Shown one piece after another: positions 1 through 6,841 of a DNA stretch of 11,643 nucleotides. The stretch lies in NCBI GenBank assembly GCA_947629725.1, contig CANREU010000032.1:1-11643 (forward strand), in the 5' to 3' direction. Positions within the stretch are counted from its first letter, which is position 1. Every line of letters begins with the position of its first letter. The stretch is from an uncultured Clostridia bacterium. GTDB taxonomy: Bacteria; Bacillota; Clostridia; Christensenellales; Borkfalkiaceae. The notes below the pieces were generated by a model. The model was given only the letters and a program-made list of their open reading frames with translations, had not been told where the DNA came from and did not search any database. The translations under genes and the position numbers were made by a program.

Positions 1-59
1 AGGGGCAGCCCCCCGCACCCCTACCCCTCGCCCCCAAAGGAGGGCGAGGGCAAGCTCCC

Positions 60-110
60 TCATTCCGAACCGTTCTACTACGTCATTCCGAACGGACGTG
101 AGGAATCTCA
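60..110. repeat. Intergenic repeat, TCATTCCGAAC type
   Basis: The 275 bases left of guaA hold no convincing gene. This part contains the string CATTCCGAAC twice, the second copy followed by GGACGTGAGGAATCTCATGA. A related form, read on the minus strand, lies at about 8070-8110 upstream of hemW (TCATTCCGACCGAGG, then GAGTGAATCT). Bases 1-55 are C-rich and resemble the C/G-rich stretch at 5790-5830 (ACCCCTACCCC shared). I read these as dispersed non-coding repeats. Whether they are mobile or act as RNA structures cannot be told from one window. Confidence 0.55.
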
Positions 111-136
111 TGACAAATAGACGGACTGCGTACTTC

Positions 137-198
137 GGGATCCTTCGACACGCCGCGCCGCCCGCAACAGCGGGCGGCGCGGCGGCTCAGGATGACGC
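137..198. repeat. GC-rich palindromic dispersed repeat, copy 1
   Basis: A perfect 15-bp inverted repeat (arms 151-165 and 170-184, loop AACA) sits inside an outer frame, GGATCCT on the left and AGGATGACG on the right, which can pair as well. A second copy in the same orientation lies at 6783-6841 with identical core arms but a different loop and a compensated change in the outer frame. There is no T-run, so it is not an obvious terminator. A short open frame across this element is judged spurious. Confidence 0.7.
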
Positions 199-239
199 GT
201 TGAAAGAAGTAAGTGGGCCGCACAACAGCGGACGCAATG

Positions 240-265
240 AAAAAAGCGCCTCGGCGGAGGCGCTA
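240..265 (-). terminator. Rho-independent terminator of guaA
   Basis: Read on the minus strand, an 8-bp perfect stem (AGCGCCTC pairing with GAGGCGCT, four-base loop) is followed directly by a run of T (bases 246 down to 240). It lies about 10 bases past the guaA stop codon, which fits the end of the guaB-guaA unit. Confidence 0.85.
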
Positions 266-275
266 TCTGCTTCTT

Positions 276-1811
276 TTACTCCCACTCGATGGTTGCGGGG
301 GGTTTGGAGGTGATGTCGTACACAATGCGGTTGGCGTGCTTCACTTCGTTCGTGATGCGCGTGGAGACCTTCTCCAAAACGTCGAACGGAATGCGCGCCC
401 AGTCGGCGGTCATCGCGTCCACACTCGTGACGGCGCGGAGGGCGATGACGTTCTCATACGTCCGAAAATCCCCCTGCACCCCCACCGTCTTGCTGTCCGT
501 GATGACGGCGAAGTATTGCCAGATGTCCCGCTCGAGCCCCGCCTTCGCGATCTCGTCGCGGAAGATGAAGTCGGCATCGCGCAAAGTTTCGAGTTTCTCG
601 CGGGTCACCTCCCCCATGATGCGGATGGCGAGCGCGGGCCCGGGGCAGGGCTGGCGCCAGACGACGCTGTCTGCGAGCCCCAATTCCGTCCCCACCTTCC
701 GCACCTCGTCCTTGAAGAGGTCGCGGAGGGGCTCGACGATCTCCTCGAAGTCGACGACGGAGGGAAGCCCGCCCACGTTGTGGTGAGATTTTATGACGGC
801 GCTCTTGCCCTTGCCGCTCTCGATGACGTCGGGATAGATGGTGCCCTGCACCAAAAAGTCGACCTTGCCGATCTTTTTCGCCTCCCGCTCGAAGACGCGG
901 ATGAACTGCTCGCCGATGATCTTGCGCTTCTTCTCGGGGTCGGTGACGCCCTCGAGACGGGTGAGGAATTCCTCCGCCGCGTCCGCCTTGATAAGGTTCA
1001 TTTTGAGACCGTCGCGGAAGACGGAGACGACCTCCTCGGGCTCGTTTTTGCGGTGAAGGCCGTGGTCGACGAACACGCAGGTGAGATTCTTTCCGACGGC
1101 GCGGTGGACGAGGGTAGCGGCGACGGCGGAATCCACCCCGCCCGACATGGCGCAGAGCACCTTCTTATCGCCGATCTTTTCGCGGAGTTTTGCGACCTGC
1201 TCCTCCACGAAGTTCTTCATCGTCCAGTCGCCCTTCGCGCCGCAGACGCGGTATAAAAAGTTTTCGAGGAGCTTACTGCCGTACTCGGTGTGCGCCACCT
1301 CGGGGTGGAACTGCACGCCGTAAATGTTTCTCTCCGCGCTGCCGTAGGCGGTGACGGGGCAGCTCGGCGTGGAGGCGAGGACCTCAAACCCTTCGGGGAG
1401 GTCCGCCACGCGGTCGGTGTGGCTCATCCAGCAGACGCTCGTCTTCGGGATCCCCGCAAAGAGGGGGCTCTCCGCCATAACGGTGAACTCCCGTCTTCCG
1501 TATTCGCTCGTTTCGGCGTGGACGACCTTCCCCCCGAGGGTGTGGGCGATGAGCTGCGCGCCGTAGCAGATCCCGAGGACGGGAATGCCGAGGGAGAGCA
1601 CCGTTTTGTCGATATGGGGTGCGTTTTTATCGTAAACGCTGTTCGGACCGCCCGTAAAAATGATGCCGACGGGGGCGTATTTCACGATCTCCTCCGCCGT
1701 CATGTCGCAGGGCTTCAAGTCGGAATACACGCCGAGATCGCGGACCCGCCGCGCGATGAGCTGGTTATACTGCCCGCCGAAGTCGAGCACCAAAACTTTC
1801 TGATGTTGCAT
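276..1811 (-). CDS. guaA: GMP synthase (glutamine-hydrolysing)
   Basis: This 511-residue protein is the full-length two-part GMP synthase, which aminates XMP to GMP using glutamine and ATP in the cytosol, the last step of guanine nucleotide synthesis. The N-terminal class I glutamine amidotransferase starts with VLDFGGQYNQLIARR. It has the nucleophile Cys82 in GICYGAQ and the partners His169 and Glu171 in QFHPEV. The ATP-pyrophosphatase domain has the P-loop SGGVDS at 223-228. The C-terminal dimerisation domain ends in the typical NRIVYDITSKPPATIEWE. The ATG at 1811 has a GGAG about seven bases upstream. It follows guaB with only 44 bases between them, and those bases contain a hairpin, so its expression may depend on readthrough or on its own promoter. 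All catalytic motifs are intact. Confidence 0.98.
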   Translation of the reverse strand: MQHQKVLVLDFGGQYNQLIARRVRDLGVYSDLKPCDMTAEEIVKYAPVGIIFTGGPNSVYDKNAPHIDKTVLSLGIPVLGICYGAQLIAHTLGGKVVHAETSEYGRREFTVMAESPLFAGIPKTSVCWMSHTDRVADLPEGFEVLASTPSCPVTAYGSAERNIYGVQFHPEVAHTEYGSKLLENFLYRVCGAKGDWTMKNFVEEQVAKLREKIGDKKVLCAMSGGVDSAVAATLVHRAVGKNLTCVFVDHGLHRKNEPEEVVSVFRDGLKMNLIKADAAEEFLTRLEGVTDPEKKRKIIGEQFIRVFEREAKKIGKVDFLVQGTIYPDVIESGKGKSAVIKSHHNVGGLPSVVDFEEIVEPLRDLFKDEVRKVGTELGLADSVVWRQPCPGPALAIRIMGEVTREKLETLRDADFIFRDEIAKAGLERDIWQYFAVITDSKTVGVQGDFRTYENVIALRAVTSVDAMTADWARIPFDVLEKVSTRITNEVKHANRIVYDITSKPPATIEWE

Positions 1812-1825
1812 TACGTTCTCCGAAG

Positions 1826-1852
1826 GAAAAACGCCCGCAAAACGGGCGTTTT
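1826..1852 (-). terminator. Hairpin and T-run between guaB and guaA
   Basis: On the minus strand a 10-bp perfect stem (arms 1843-1852 and 1828-1837, loop TTTTG) ends in TTTTT at 1831-1827, a few bases after the guaB stop and just before the guaA ribosome binding site. It has the form of an intrinsic terminator. Because guaA follows in the same direction with no clear promoter of its own, partial termination that sets the guaB/guaA ratio is a reasonable inference. Confidence 0.65.
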
Positions 1853-1855
1853 CCG

Positions 1856-3313
1856 TTAATTTCTCGAGGTGTAGTTGGGCGCTTCCTTAGAGATGGAAAT
1901 GTCGTGAGGGTGGCTCTCCAAGAGGCCCGCGTTGGTGATGCGGATGAACTCGGAGGAGGTGCGGAGCTCTTCGATGGTCGCCTTGCCGCAATAGCCCATG
2001 CCCGAGCGGATCCCTCCCTTCATCTGATAGATGATCTCGGAGACGGAGCCGCGATAAGGGACCCTGCCCTCCACGCCCTCGGGGACAAACTTCTTCGCGT
2101 CCTCCTGAAAGTATCTGTCTTTGGAGCCCGCCGCCATCGCGGCGAGAGACCCCATGCCGCGGTAGACCTTGAAACTGCGCCCCTGATAGAGTTCGATCTC
2201 TCCCGGGCTCTCCATCGTGCCCGCGAGCAGGGAACCGATCATGACGGCGCTGCCGCCCGCCGCGAGCGCCTTTACGATGTCGCCCGAATACTTGATGCCG
2301 CCGTCCGCGATGATCCGCTTGCCCATCTTGTCCGCCTGCTCCGCGCAGTCCATGATGGCGGTGAGCTGGGGCACGCCGATCCCCGCGACGATACGCGTCG
2401 TGCAGATGGAGCCGGGGCCGATGCCGACCTTTACGACGTCCGCGCCCGCGTCGATGAGCGCCTTCGTGGCCTCCGCCGTCGCCACATTGCCCGCGATGAG
2501 GGGGAGGTTCGGGTATCTCTTCTTGATCTCGGCGACCTTTTTGATGACCATTTCGGAGTGGCCATGCGCCGTGTCGATGGCGACGATGTCGACCTTCGCT
2601 TCGACGAGGGCCGCCACACGGTCCATCGTGTTTGCCGCGGTCCCCACCGCCGCGCCCGCGAGGAGCCTGCCGTTCTTATCGCGCGCGGAATTGGGATATT
2701 GGATCGCCTTTTCGATGTCTTTTATGGTGATGAGGCCCTTGAGGTTCCCCTTTTCGTCGACGATGGGGAGCTTCTCGATCCTGTGCTTGCCGAGGATCTT
2801 CTGCGCGTCCGCAAGGGAGGTGCCGACGGGGGCGGTGACGAGGTTTTCCTTCGTCATCACGTTCTCGATGGGCTGGTCGAAATTCGTCTCAAAGCGGAGG
2901 TCGCGGTTGGTGAGGATGCCGACGAGCTTGCCCCTCTTCGTGATGGGCACGCCCGAGATGCGGTATCTCTCCATGAGGGCGACCGCCTCGCGCACGAGCT
3001 GGTCGGGTTCGAGGAAGAAGGGATCGGTGATGACGCCGTGCTCGCTCCTCTTTACCTTGTCCACCTCCTTCGCCTGATCTTCGATGGACATGTTCTTGTG
3101 CAGGATCCCCATGCCGCCCTCGCGTGCCATTGCGATGGCGAGGCGGTTCTCCGTCACCGTATCCATTGCGGCGGAGATGATGGGGAGGTTGAGGTCGATC
3201 CCCTCGGTGAGGGTGGTGCGCAGATCCACTTGGCTCGGCAGAACGCCCGAAGCCTGCGGGATGAGGAGCACGTCGTCGAACGTGAGCCCCTCCTTCACGA
3301 TTCTACTGCTCAT
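1856..3313 (-). CDS. guaB: IMP dehydrogenase
   Basis: This 485-residue protein is a full-length IMP dehydrogenase, the NAD-dependent enzyme that oxidises IMP to XMP, the committed step to GMP. The barrel starts at LTFDDVLLIPQ (10-20). A pair of CBS domains is inserted at about 95-205 (YRISGVPITKRGKLVGILTNRD, then HRIEKLPIVDEKGNLKGLITIKD). The catalytic loop GIGPGSICTTR carries Cys304. The IMP-binding IADGGIKYSGD is at 333-343, and the SKDRYFQ and EGVEGRVPYRG segments form the Arg-Tyr dyad and flap region. The start ATG overlaps the stop of the upstream membrane-protein gene as ATGA. A GGAGG (3320-3324) lies six bases upstream, inside that gene, which points to coupled translation. The product feeds guaA directly downstream. 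Confidence 0.98.
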   Translation of the reverse strand: MSSRIVKEGLTFDDVLLIPQASGVLPSQVDLRTTLTEGIDLNLPIISAAMDTVTENRLAIAMAREGGMGILHKNMSIEDQAKEVDKVKRSEHGVITDPFFLEPDQLVREAVALMERYRISGVPITKRGKLVGILTNRDLRFETNFDQPIENVMTKENLVTAPVGTSLADAQKILGKHRIEKLPIVDEKGNLKGLITIKDIEKAIQYPNSARDKNGRLLAGAAVGTAANTMDRVAALVEAKVDIVAIDTAHGHSEMVIKKVAEIKKRYPNLPLIAGNVATAEATKALIDAGADVVKVGIGPGSICTTRIVAGIGVPQLTAIMDCAEQADKMGKRIIADGGIKYSGDIVKALAAGGSAVMIGSLLAGTMESPGEIELYQGRSFKVYRGMGSLAAMAAGSKDRYFQEDAKKFVPEGVEGRVPYRGSVSEIIYQMKGGIRSGMGYCGKATIEELRTSSEFIRITNAGLLESHPHDISISKEAPNYTSRN

Positions 3314-3960
3314 ACGTTACCTCCAACGGTCTTTTGCAAAATTTGTACGATCGCCCCGTAGGCAGCCGCGCTCTTGTCGAACTTCGTCTCGCTTTCGAGA
3401 CGGGAGAGGAGGAGCTCCGCAAAGGGCTTGTTGTTCCCGAGTTCCGCCGCGAGCGCGACGACGGGGTTGCGCGCGGGGAAGGAGCTCTCCGTCTCCTTGA
3501 AGGCGAAGTCGATCGTCATCCCCTTCTCCTCGTCGGTATCGGAGAGCCGCGCCGCCACGCAGGCGGCCCTGCCGCAGAGATAGGCACGGTAGCCGACCGA
3601 CCACAGCACTTCCTCTTCGCCCGTCTCCTCGTTCTTGCGGGTGACGGAGATGTCCTCCTGTTCCTCGCAGAATTCGCCGAACGAGGGGTCTTCATAGAGC
3701 GTCTCGAAACGCTCCGCCGCCTTGTGATTCTCCCCTTTCCTCTCCGCGATCTGGAAGGCGCGGGAAAGGCAGGCGAGATCGCCCGAGCGGGCGTACTCCT
3801 CGTAGGCGTAGTCGCCGCTGATCGCCTCCATGCCGAGAGAATCGGTGAGGCGCATCAGCACGGAGGGCGCCGCGAACGAGACGATCCCGAATACAGAGAC
3901 CGCGAGAACGAGGGTGATGCCGACCGTGATGAGCGCCGTTTTCAAAATAAGTTTCTTCAT
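3310..3960 (-). CDS. Uncharacterised membrane-anchored protein coupled to guaB
   Basis: I do not recognise this 216-residue protein. It starts with a lysine-flanked hydrophobic stretch (about 7-30, MKKLILKTALITVGITLVLA), which is a signal anchor or signal peptide. The rest is acidic and predicted mostly helical (YEEYARSGDLACLSRAFQIAERKGENHKAAERFETLYED and later AAELGNNKPFAELLLSRLESETKFDKSAAAYGAIVQIL). This suggests a TPR-like helical domain outside the membrane, but no repeat consensus is clear. It is the first gene after a recognisable promoter and its stop codon overlaps the guaB start by four bases. Expression with GMP synthesis is therefore likely, although that does not prove a shared function. 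The ribosome binding site is weak. An ordinary lineage-specific protein that happens to lead the operon is the main alternative. Confidence 0.85.
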   Translation of the reverse strand: MKKLILKTALITVGITLVLAVSVFGIVSFAAPSVLMRLTDSLGMEAISGDYAYEEYARSGDLACLSRAFQIAERKGENHKAAERFETLYEDPSFGEFCEEQEDISVTRKNEETGEEEVLWSVGYRAYLCGRAACVAARLSDTDEEKGMTIDFAFKETESSFPARNPVVALAAELGNNKPFAELLLSRLESETKFDKSAAAYGAIVQILQKTVGGNV

Positions 3961-3999
3961 TGGAAATCCGTTCGGAGCTCTTCTCCGACTATTTTAACT

Positions 4000-4028
4000 A
4001 TTCTATCATACGCCCGAAAAAAAAGCAA
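4000..4028 (-). promoter_or_regulatory. Promoter of the membrane protein-guaB-guaA unit
   Basis: On the minus strand, TTGCTT (4028-4023) and TAGAAT (4005-4000) are separated by 17 bases, a good sigma-A type arrangement. The start point would fall near 3993, about 33 bases before the ATG at 3960. The 120-base gap between this gene and the divergent lipoprotein gene is otherwise AT-rich, and I saw no purine riboswitch in it. Confidence 0.6.
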
Positions 4029-4080
4029 CCGAATCGACGTAAAAAGTCATGGAAGGCGCCGAAATTTCATACATTAGAGC

Positions 4081-4740
4081 ATGAAAAGATACTTTTTTGC
4101 GCTCGTTGCCCTCTCCGCGCTCCTCCCGCTCGCCGCGGGCTGCGGGAAATACGACTACTCCAAGCACCTCTCGGAGATCCGCTCCGACCTCTTTTCGGCG
4201 GAGACGGAGGAGTTCTCCGTCGTCCTCTCCTGCGTTTCGCGGGAACACCCCTATCTCTCGGACGGCGTCGCCGCGCCGCGGGGGGATCTATGCGAGATCG
4301 TGCTCACGAGCCCCGAACACACCGACAGGACGTACTCCGTCACCGTGCTCGGCGAGACGGAGTGGGGCGGCGAGATGTCCTTCCGCAACGTGCGGGGGGA
4401 TTGGTTCTACTCGCAGGGAGTGACTTCCTTCCCCGAGGGCAGCGTGAGCCTGCGCATCAGCTGGGAAGACGGGGAGACGGAGGTCGCCGCCACCTCCGTA
4501 AAGACGGAGAACACTCTCTCCTGTAAGGAGGCGCTCGCCCGCGCCGTGGAGGAGGAAAAGGCGCTCGTAAAGAGCATGACGAGGGAGGGCGCCTTCCGCG
4601 GGGAGTTCTATGTGCGCCTTTTGAGGCGGGATAAGAATTACTACTATGTAGGGATCGTGAACGAGGCGGGCGAGACCGTCTCCCTTCTCCTCGACGCGGA
4701 GAGCGGAGAAGTGCTCGCACGCAGGCCGAAACGGCAATAA
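4081..4740 (+). CDS. Putative lipoprotein with PepSY-like C-terminus
   Basis: This 219-residue protein begins with a lipoprotein signal peptide: MKR, a hydrophobic stretch, and the lipobox AAGC with Cys21, which would be lipid-anchored at the outer face of the membrane. The mature part has a central region rich in beta structure (YSVTVLGETEWGGEMSFRNVRGDWFYSQ). It ends in YYYVGIVNEAGETVSLLLDAESGEVLARR, which resembles the core of PepSY-type domains, where a strand pair leads to a D-A-x-[ST]-G-E-[VI] turn. No enzyme motif is seen. The ATG has no good ribosome binding site and I could not find a convincing -35/-10 pair, so the start is the least secure part. It is divergent from the guaB unit and precedes a membrane hydrolase gene that has its own promoter. 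Confidence 0.82.
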   Translation: MKRYFFALVALSALLPLAAGCGKYDYSKHLSEIRSDLFSAETEEFSVVLSCVSREHPYLSDGVAAPRGDLCEIVLTSPEHTDRTYSVTVLGETEWGGEMSFRNVRGDWFYSQGVTSFPEGSVSLRISWEDGETEVAATSVKTENTLSCKEALARAVEEEKALVKSMTREGAFRGEFYVRLLRRDKNYYYVGIVNEAGETVSLLLDAESGEVLARRPKRQ

Positions 4741-4754
4741 TTTTCACACAGGAC

Positions 4755-4782
4755 TTGACACTTTCCCGAAACGTGCTATACT
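4755..4782 (+). promoter_or_regulatory. Near-consensus sigma-A promoter for the hydrolase gene
   Basis: A perfect TTGACA (4755-4760) and TATACT (4777-4782) are 16 bases apart in the 48-base gap after the lipoprotein stop. The expected start point, about seven bases past the -10, coincides with the ATG at 4789. The transcript would therefore have almost no leader. Confidence 0.8.
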
Positions 4783-4788
4783 GAAAGT

Positions 4789-5706
4789 ATGGAGCGGGAA
4801 GAGAAAACGGAGAAGGCCGCCCCGAAAGGGCGGCTCTTTTTGCGGACGGCGGAGGTCGTCTGCATCCTCCTCGCCCTTTTCTTCGGCGCGCTCTCCCTCC
4901 TTGCCTTCTTCTTTCTCTGCGCGGACGCGGCCGCCGAGGAGACGGCGCGCTTCGTTCCGGACTACGAAAAGGCGGACCTCCGGGAAGTGCTGGAAAAGGC
5001 GGAATGGACGGAGGAGGACTACGCCTTTCTATACCGCCAGACGGGACTCACAAAGGCGGGCATAGACGAGCTCGTTGAGATCGGGCAGAGATACCGTCTG
5101 ACCGAGTTTCAGGAGGCGTTCTTCTTCCGCGGCGAGGTGCGCCACGAGATGGCCGCCGCGACCACCTCGCACGACTACCTCACAGACCCCGAAACGGGAG
5201 AAACTTATCTTGCGCCCATCGTACCCCTCAAACGGGGGGATGTGCTCGTAAGCTCCTCCTGCCATACTTTCGGCTGGCGCAACGGGCACGCCGCCCTCGT
5301 CGTCGGGGAAAGCGGCTCGGTGCTCGAATCGGTGACTTTGGGGCAGGACAGCGAGATCACCTACGAGGGGGACGAGTGGTTCCGCGAGGCCTCCAACTTC
5401 ATGGTCCTCCGCCTCAAGGGGACGACGGACGAGGAGCGCGCCGCCATCGCGGAGGACGCGTCGGACAGGCTTTTTGGGGTCCCCTACTCCATCACCGTGG
5501 GGATCTTCTCGAAGAAGGACCAGTGCGCAAACGGCGCCGAGCCCTCGGCGACCCACTGCTCCCACCTCGTGTGGCAGGCGTTCAAAACTTTCGGCTACGA
5601 CATCGATACGGACGGCGGGCCCGTGTGCACCACGCGGGACATTGCGAATTGCCCGCTCTTCGAGGTTTTGCAGGTGTACGGGTTCGATACCGAAAAATTG
5701 TGGTGA
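4789..5706 (+). CDS. Membrane-anchored YiiX/YebB-type permuted papain-like hydrolase
   Basis: This 305-residue protein has a charged N-terminus and one hydrophobic segment (about 22-45), which probably anchors it with the rest outside the cell. The C-terminal half matches the permuted NlpC/P60 (YiiX/YebB-like, YaeF) fold, where the histidine comes before the cysteine. KRGDVLVSS (148-156) is followed by NGHAALVVGESGSVLES with His167 and Glu180, then FGVPYSI, and THCSHLVWQAFKTFGYDI with Cys257. A late CTTRDIANC matches the usual [TS]xxDI segment. The family comprises cysteine hydrolases acting on amide, peptide or acyl bonds. The substrate here is unknown, with cell wall or lipid both possible. 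Residues 50-130 form a helical linker. The ATG lies on the predicted transcription start, so the mRNA may be leaderless. No better in-frame start is evident. Function is inferred from motifs only. Confidence 0.85.
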   Translation: MEREEKTEKAAPKGRLFLRTAEVVCILLALFFGALSLLAFFFLCADAAAEETARFVPDYEKADLREVLEKAEWTEEDYAFLYRQTGLTKAGIDELVEIGQRYRLTEFQEAFFFRGEVRHEMAAATTSHDYLTDPETGETYLAPIVPLKRGDVLVSSSCHTFGWRNGHAALVVGESGSVLESVTLGQDSEITYEGDEWFREASNFMVLRLKGTTDEERAAIAEDASDRLFGVPYSITVGIFSKKDQCANGAEPSATHCSHLVWQAFKTFGYDIDTDGGPVCTTRDIANCPLFEVLQVYGFDTEKLW

Positions 5707-5722
5707 AAAAGCAAAGAAAGCC

Positions 5723-5830
5723 TTACCCCCCCTCGGGGGGAAGGTGTCCCCGCAGGGGACGGATGAGGGGCATACCGTAAAAATAGGGGCGGACCCTCAC
5801 CCCTACCCCCCTCACGTAGGGGGAGGGCCG
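5723..5830. repeat. C/G-rich hairpin repeats in intergenic region
   Basis: The 186-base gap between the hydrolase and XRE genes is filled with short palindromes: CCCCCC-TC-GGGGGG within 5725-5742, GTCCCC-GCA-GGGGAC at about 5746-5760, and CCCCCTCACGTAGGGGG at about 5806-5822. The middle one shares its design, and the following CATACCG, with the hairpins at 8185-8256 (GGTCCC-GCA-GGGACC, CATACCG). These look like members of a dispersed repeat family. No T-run follows, so none is a clear terminator. Confidence 0.55.
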
Positions 5831-5856
5831 AAAACGGCAGCTTGTCCCCTTACAGG

Positions 5857-5871
5857 TCCCGTAACACGGGA
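5857..5871. promoter_or_regulatory. Palindrome upstream of the XRE regulator, possible operator
   Basis: TCCCGT-AAC-ACGGGA is a perfect 6-bp inverted repeat with a three-base centre, ending nine bases before the AGGAGG of the XRE gene. A site in this place could serve self-regulation by the HTH protein. It could equally be one more repeat hairpin, as the upstream region is full of them. Confidence 0.3.
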
Positions 5872-5892
5872 AAGAAGAAAAGGAGGTGCAAC

Positions 5893-6666
5893 GTGACATT
5901 CGGAAACAAACTTACAAAGTGCCATCTGAGCGAGGGGTTCACGCAGACGGAACTCGCCGAAAAGGTCGGCGTTTCGCCGCAGACGGTGGAGGAATGGGAG
6001 CAGGGCGTCTCCTTCCCCGACAGGGAGAAGGCGCTCGGGCTGTGCAAACTTTTCTCCGTCTCCGCGGACGATCTTCACATCGGGAAGGAGATCCGCAAAG
6101 AGAAGGAGAAGGGCCCCACCGAGGGCGAGGGCTACTTTTGGGGGATCATCCGCCACCCGGGGCAGTTCCGCTTTGAATTCATCTCCAAAAAACGGGTGGG
6201 CGAGCTCCCCCTCGTCCACATCAACGTGGGGCTCCGCTGCGCCGCGCGCGGGGTGTTTGCCGTCGGGTTCGTCTCCGTCGGCGTGTTCGCCCTCGGGCTC
6301 GTCTCCGTCGGCGTGTTCGCGCTCGGGCTCATCGCGGCGGGCCTGCTCGCCGTGGGCCTCCTCGCGCTCGGAGGCGCCGCACTCGGCTTCCTCTCCGTGG
6401 GGATCGTCACCGCGGGGATCTTCGCCGCGGGCGTGCTCTCCGCGGGCATCTTCGCCGCGGGGCAATACGGGATCGGCGGGCTCGCCGCGGGCAGGTATGT
6501 CGTGGGAGGCTGGGTACACGGGTATCTCGCGATCGGCAAGATCCGCGCAAGCGGCGAACATGCCTTCCTCATCCCCGAGGACCTCGAGGAGCTCGAAGCC
6601 TTCCTCAAACTCCTCCCCGAACGGATAGAACGGTTTTTCCTGCCGCTCGCCCGCGCCATGCGATAG
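5893..6666 (+). CDS. XRE-family HTH protein with glycine pentad-repeat domain
   Basis: This protein is 257 residues from the GTG at 5893, chosen because a perfect AGGAGG (5881-5886) lies six bases upstream and the HTH begins at once. A longer frame from TTG at 5842 would run through repeat DNA. Residues 4-62 are an XRE/Cro-type HTH (FTQTELAEKVGVSPQTVEEWEQGVSFPD). A charged linker and a short conserved-looking block (RVGELPLVHINVGLRCAARG) follow. Residues 120-215 then repeat G-h-h-[AST]-h with glycine at every fifth position, 20 glycines without a break and no acidic residue. The last 40 residues are helical and amphipathic. I have seen this layout in clostridial HTH proteins but know no assigned function. 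The repeat could be a beta-solenoid or could sit in a membrane. The gene stands alone and ends in a strong terminator. Confidence 0.88.
   Translation: MTFGNKLTKCHLSEGFTQTELAEKVGVSPQTVEEWEQGVSFPDREKALGLCKLFSVSADDLHIGKEIRKEKEKGPTEGEGYFWGIIRHPGQFRFEFISKKRVGELPLVHINVGLRCAARGVFAVGFVSVGVFALGLVSVGVFALGLIAAGLLAVGLLALGGAALGFLSVGIVTAGIFAAGVLSAGIFAAGQYGIGGLAAGRYVVGGWVHGYLAIGKIRASGEHAFLIPEDLEELEAFLKLLPERIERFFLPLARAMR
6271..6330 (+). repeat. 30-bp tandem duplication inside the XRE gene
   Basis: Bases 6271-6300 and 6301-6330 are the same at 29 of 30 positions, including synonymous sites. Each encodes VSVGVFALGL, two pentads. This suggests recent unequal duplication of two repeat units within the glycine-pentad domain. 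Confidence 0.9.
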
Positions 6667-6675
6667 CGATACGGT

Positions 6676-6718
6676 GTGAGCCGCCCGCCGAAAATTCGGC
6701 GGGCGGCTCACGTTTTTT
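6676..6718 (+). terminator. Strong intrinsic terminator of the XRE gene
   Basis: A 17-bp perfect stem (arms 6676-6692 and 6695-6711, GTGAGCCGCCCGCCGAA and its complement) is followed by TTTTTT at 6713-6718. It starts 10 bases after the TAG stop. Confidence 0.93.
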
Positions 6719-6782
6719 GGCGGCATGGGCCGTTTTTTCGACCCCATGTCACCGTTTTGCCCCCCGCTCTTTCGGGATACGG

Positions 6783-6841
6783 AGATCCCTCGCGCGCCGC
6801 GCCGCCCGCATTTGCGGGCGGCGCGGCGGCTCGGGATGACG
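6783..6841. repeat. GC-rich palindromic dispersed repeat, copy 2
   Basis: The same core palindrome as at 137-198, here with 16-bp arms (6795-6810 and 6813-6828) and a different loop. The outer frame reads GATCCC on the left and GGGATGACG on the right, where copy 1 has GATCCT and AGGATGACG, so the pairing is kept by a matched change. It lies in the 256-base gap between the convergent XRE and hemW genes. The rest of that gap holds the XRE terminator and nothing else I can identify. Confidence 0.72.

Noticed and set aside
98..313. A 71-codon open frame left of guaA
   Set aside because: It runs through the palindromic repeat, the guaA terminator and into the end of guaA on the other strand, so it is not a gene.
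213..1256. A 347-codon frame antisense to guaA
   Set aside because: It is a GC-driven mirror frame of a clear guaA gene, with no recognisable domain. The 485-codon frame at 1904-3361 opposite guaB is the same kind of artefact.
3961..4080. Purine riboswitch ahead of the guaB unit
   Set aside because: The expected leader is only about 33 bases, too short for an aptamer, and no such fold was seen.
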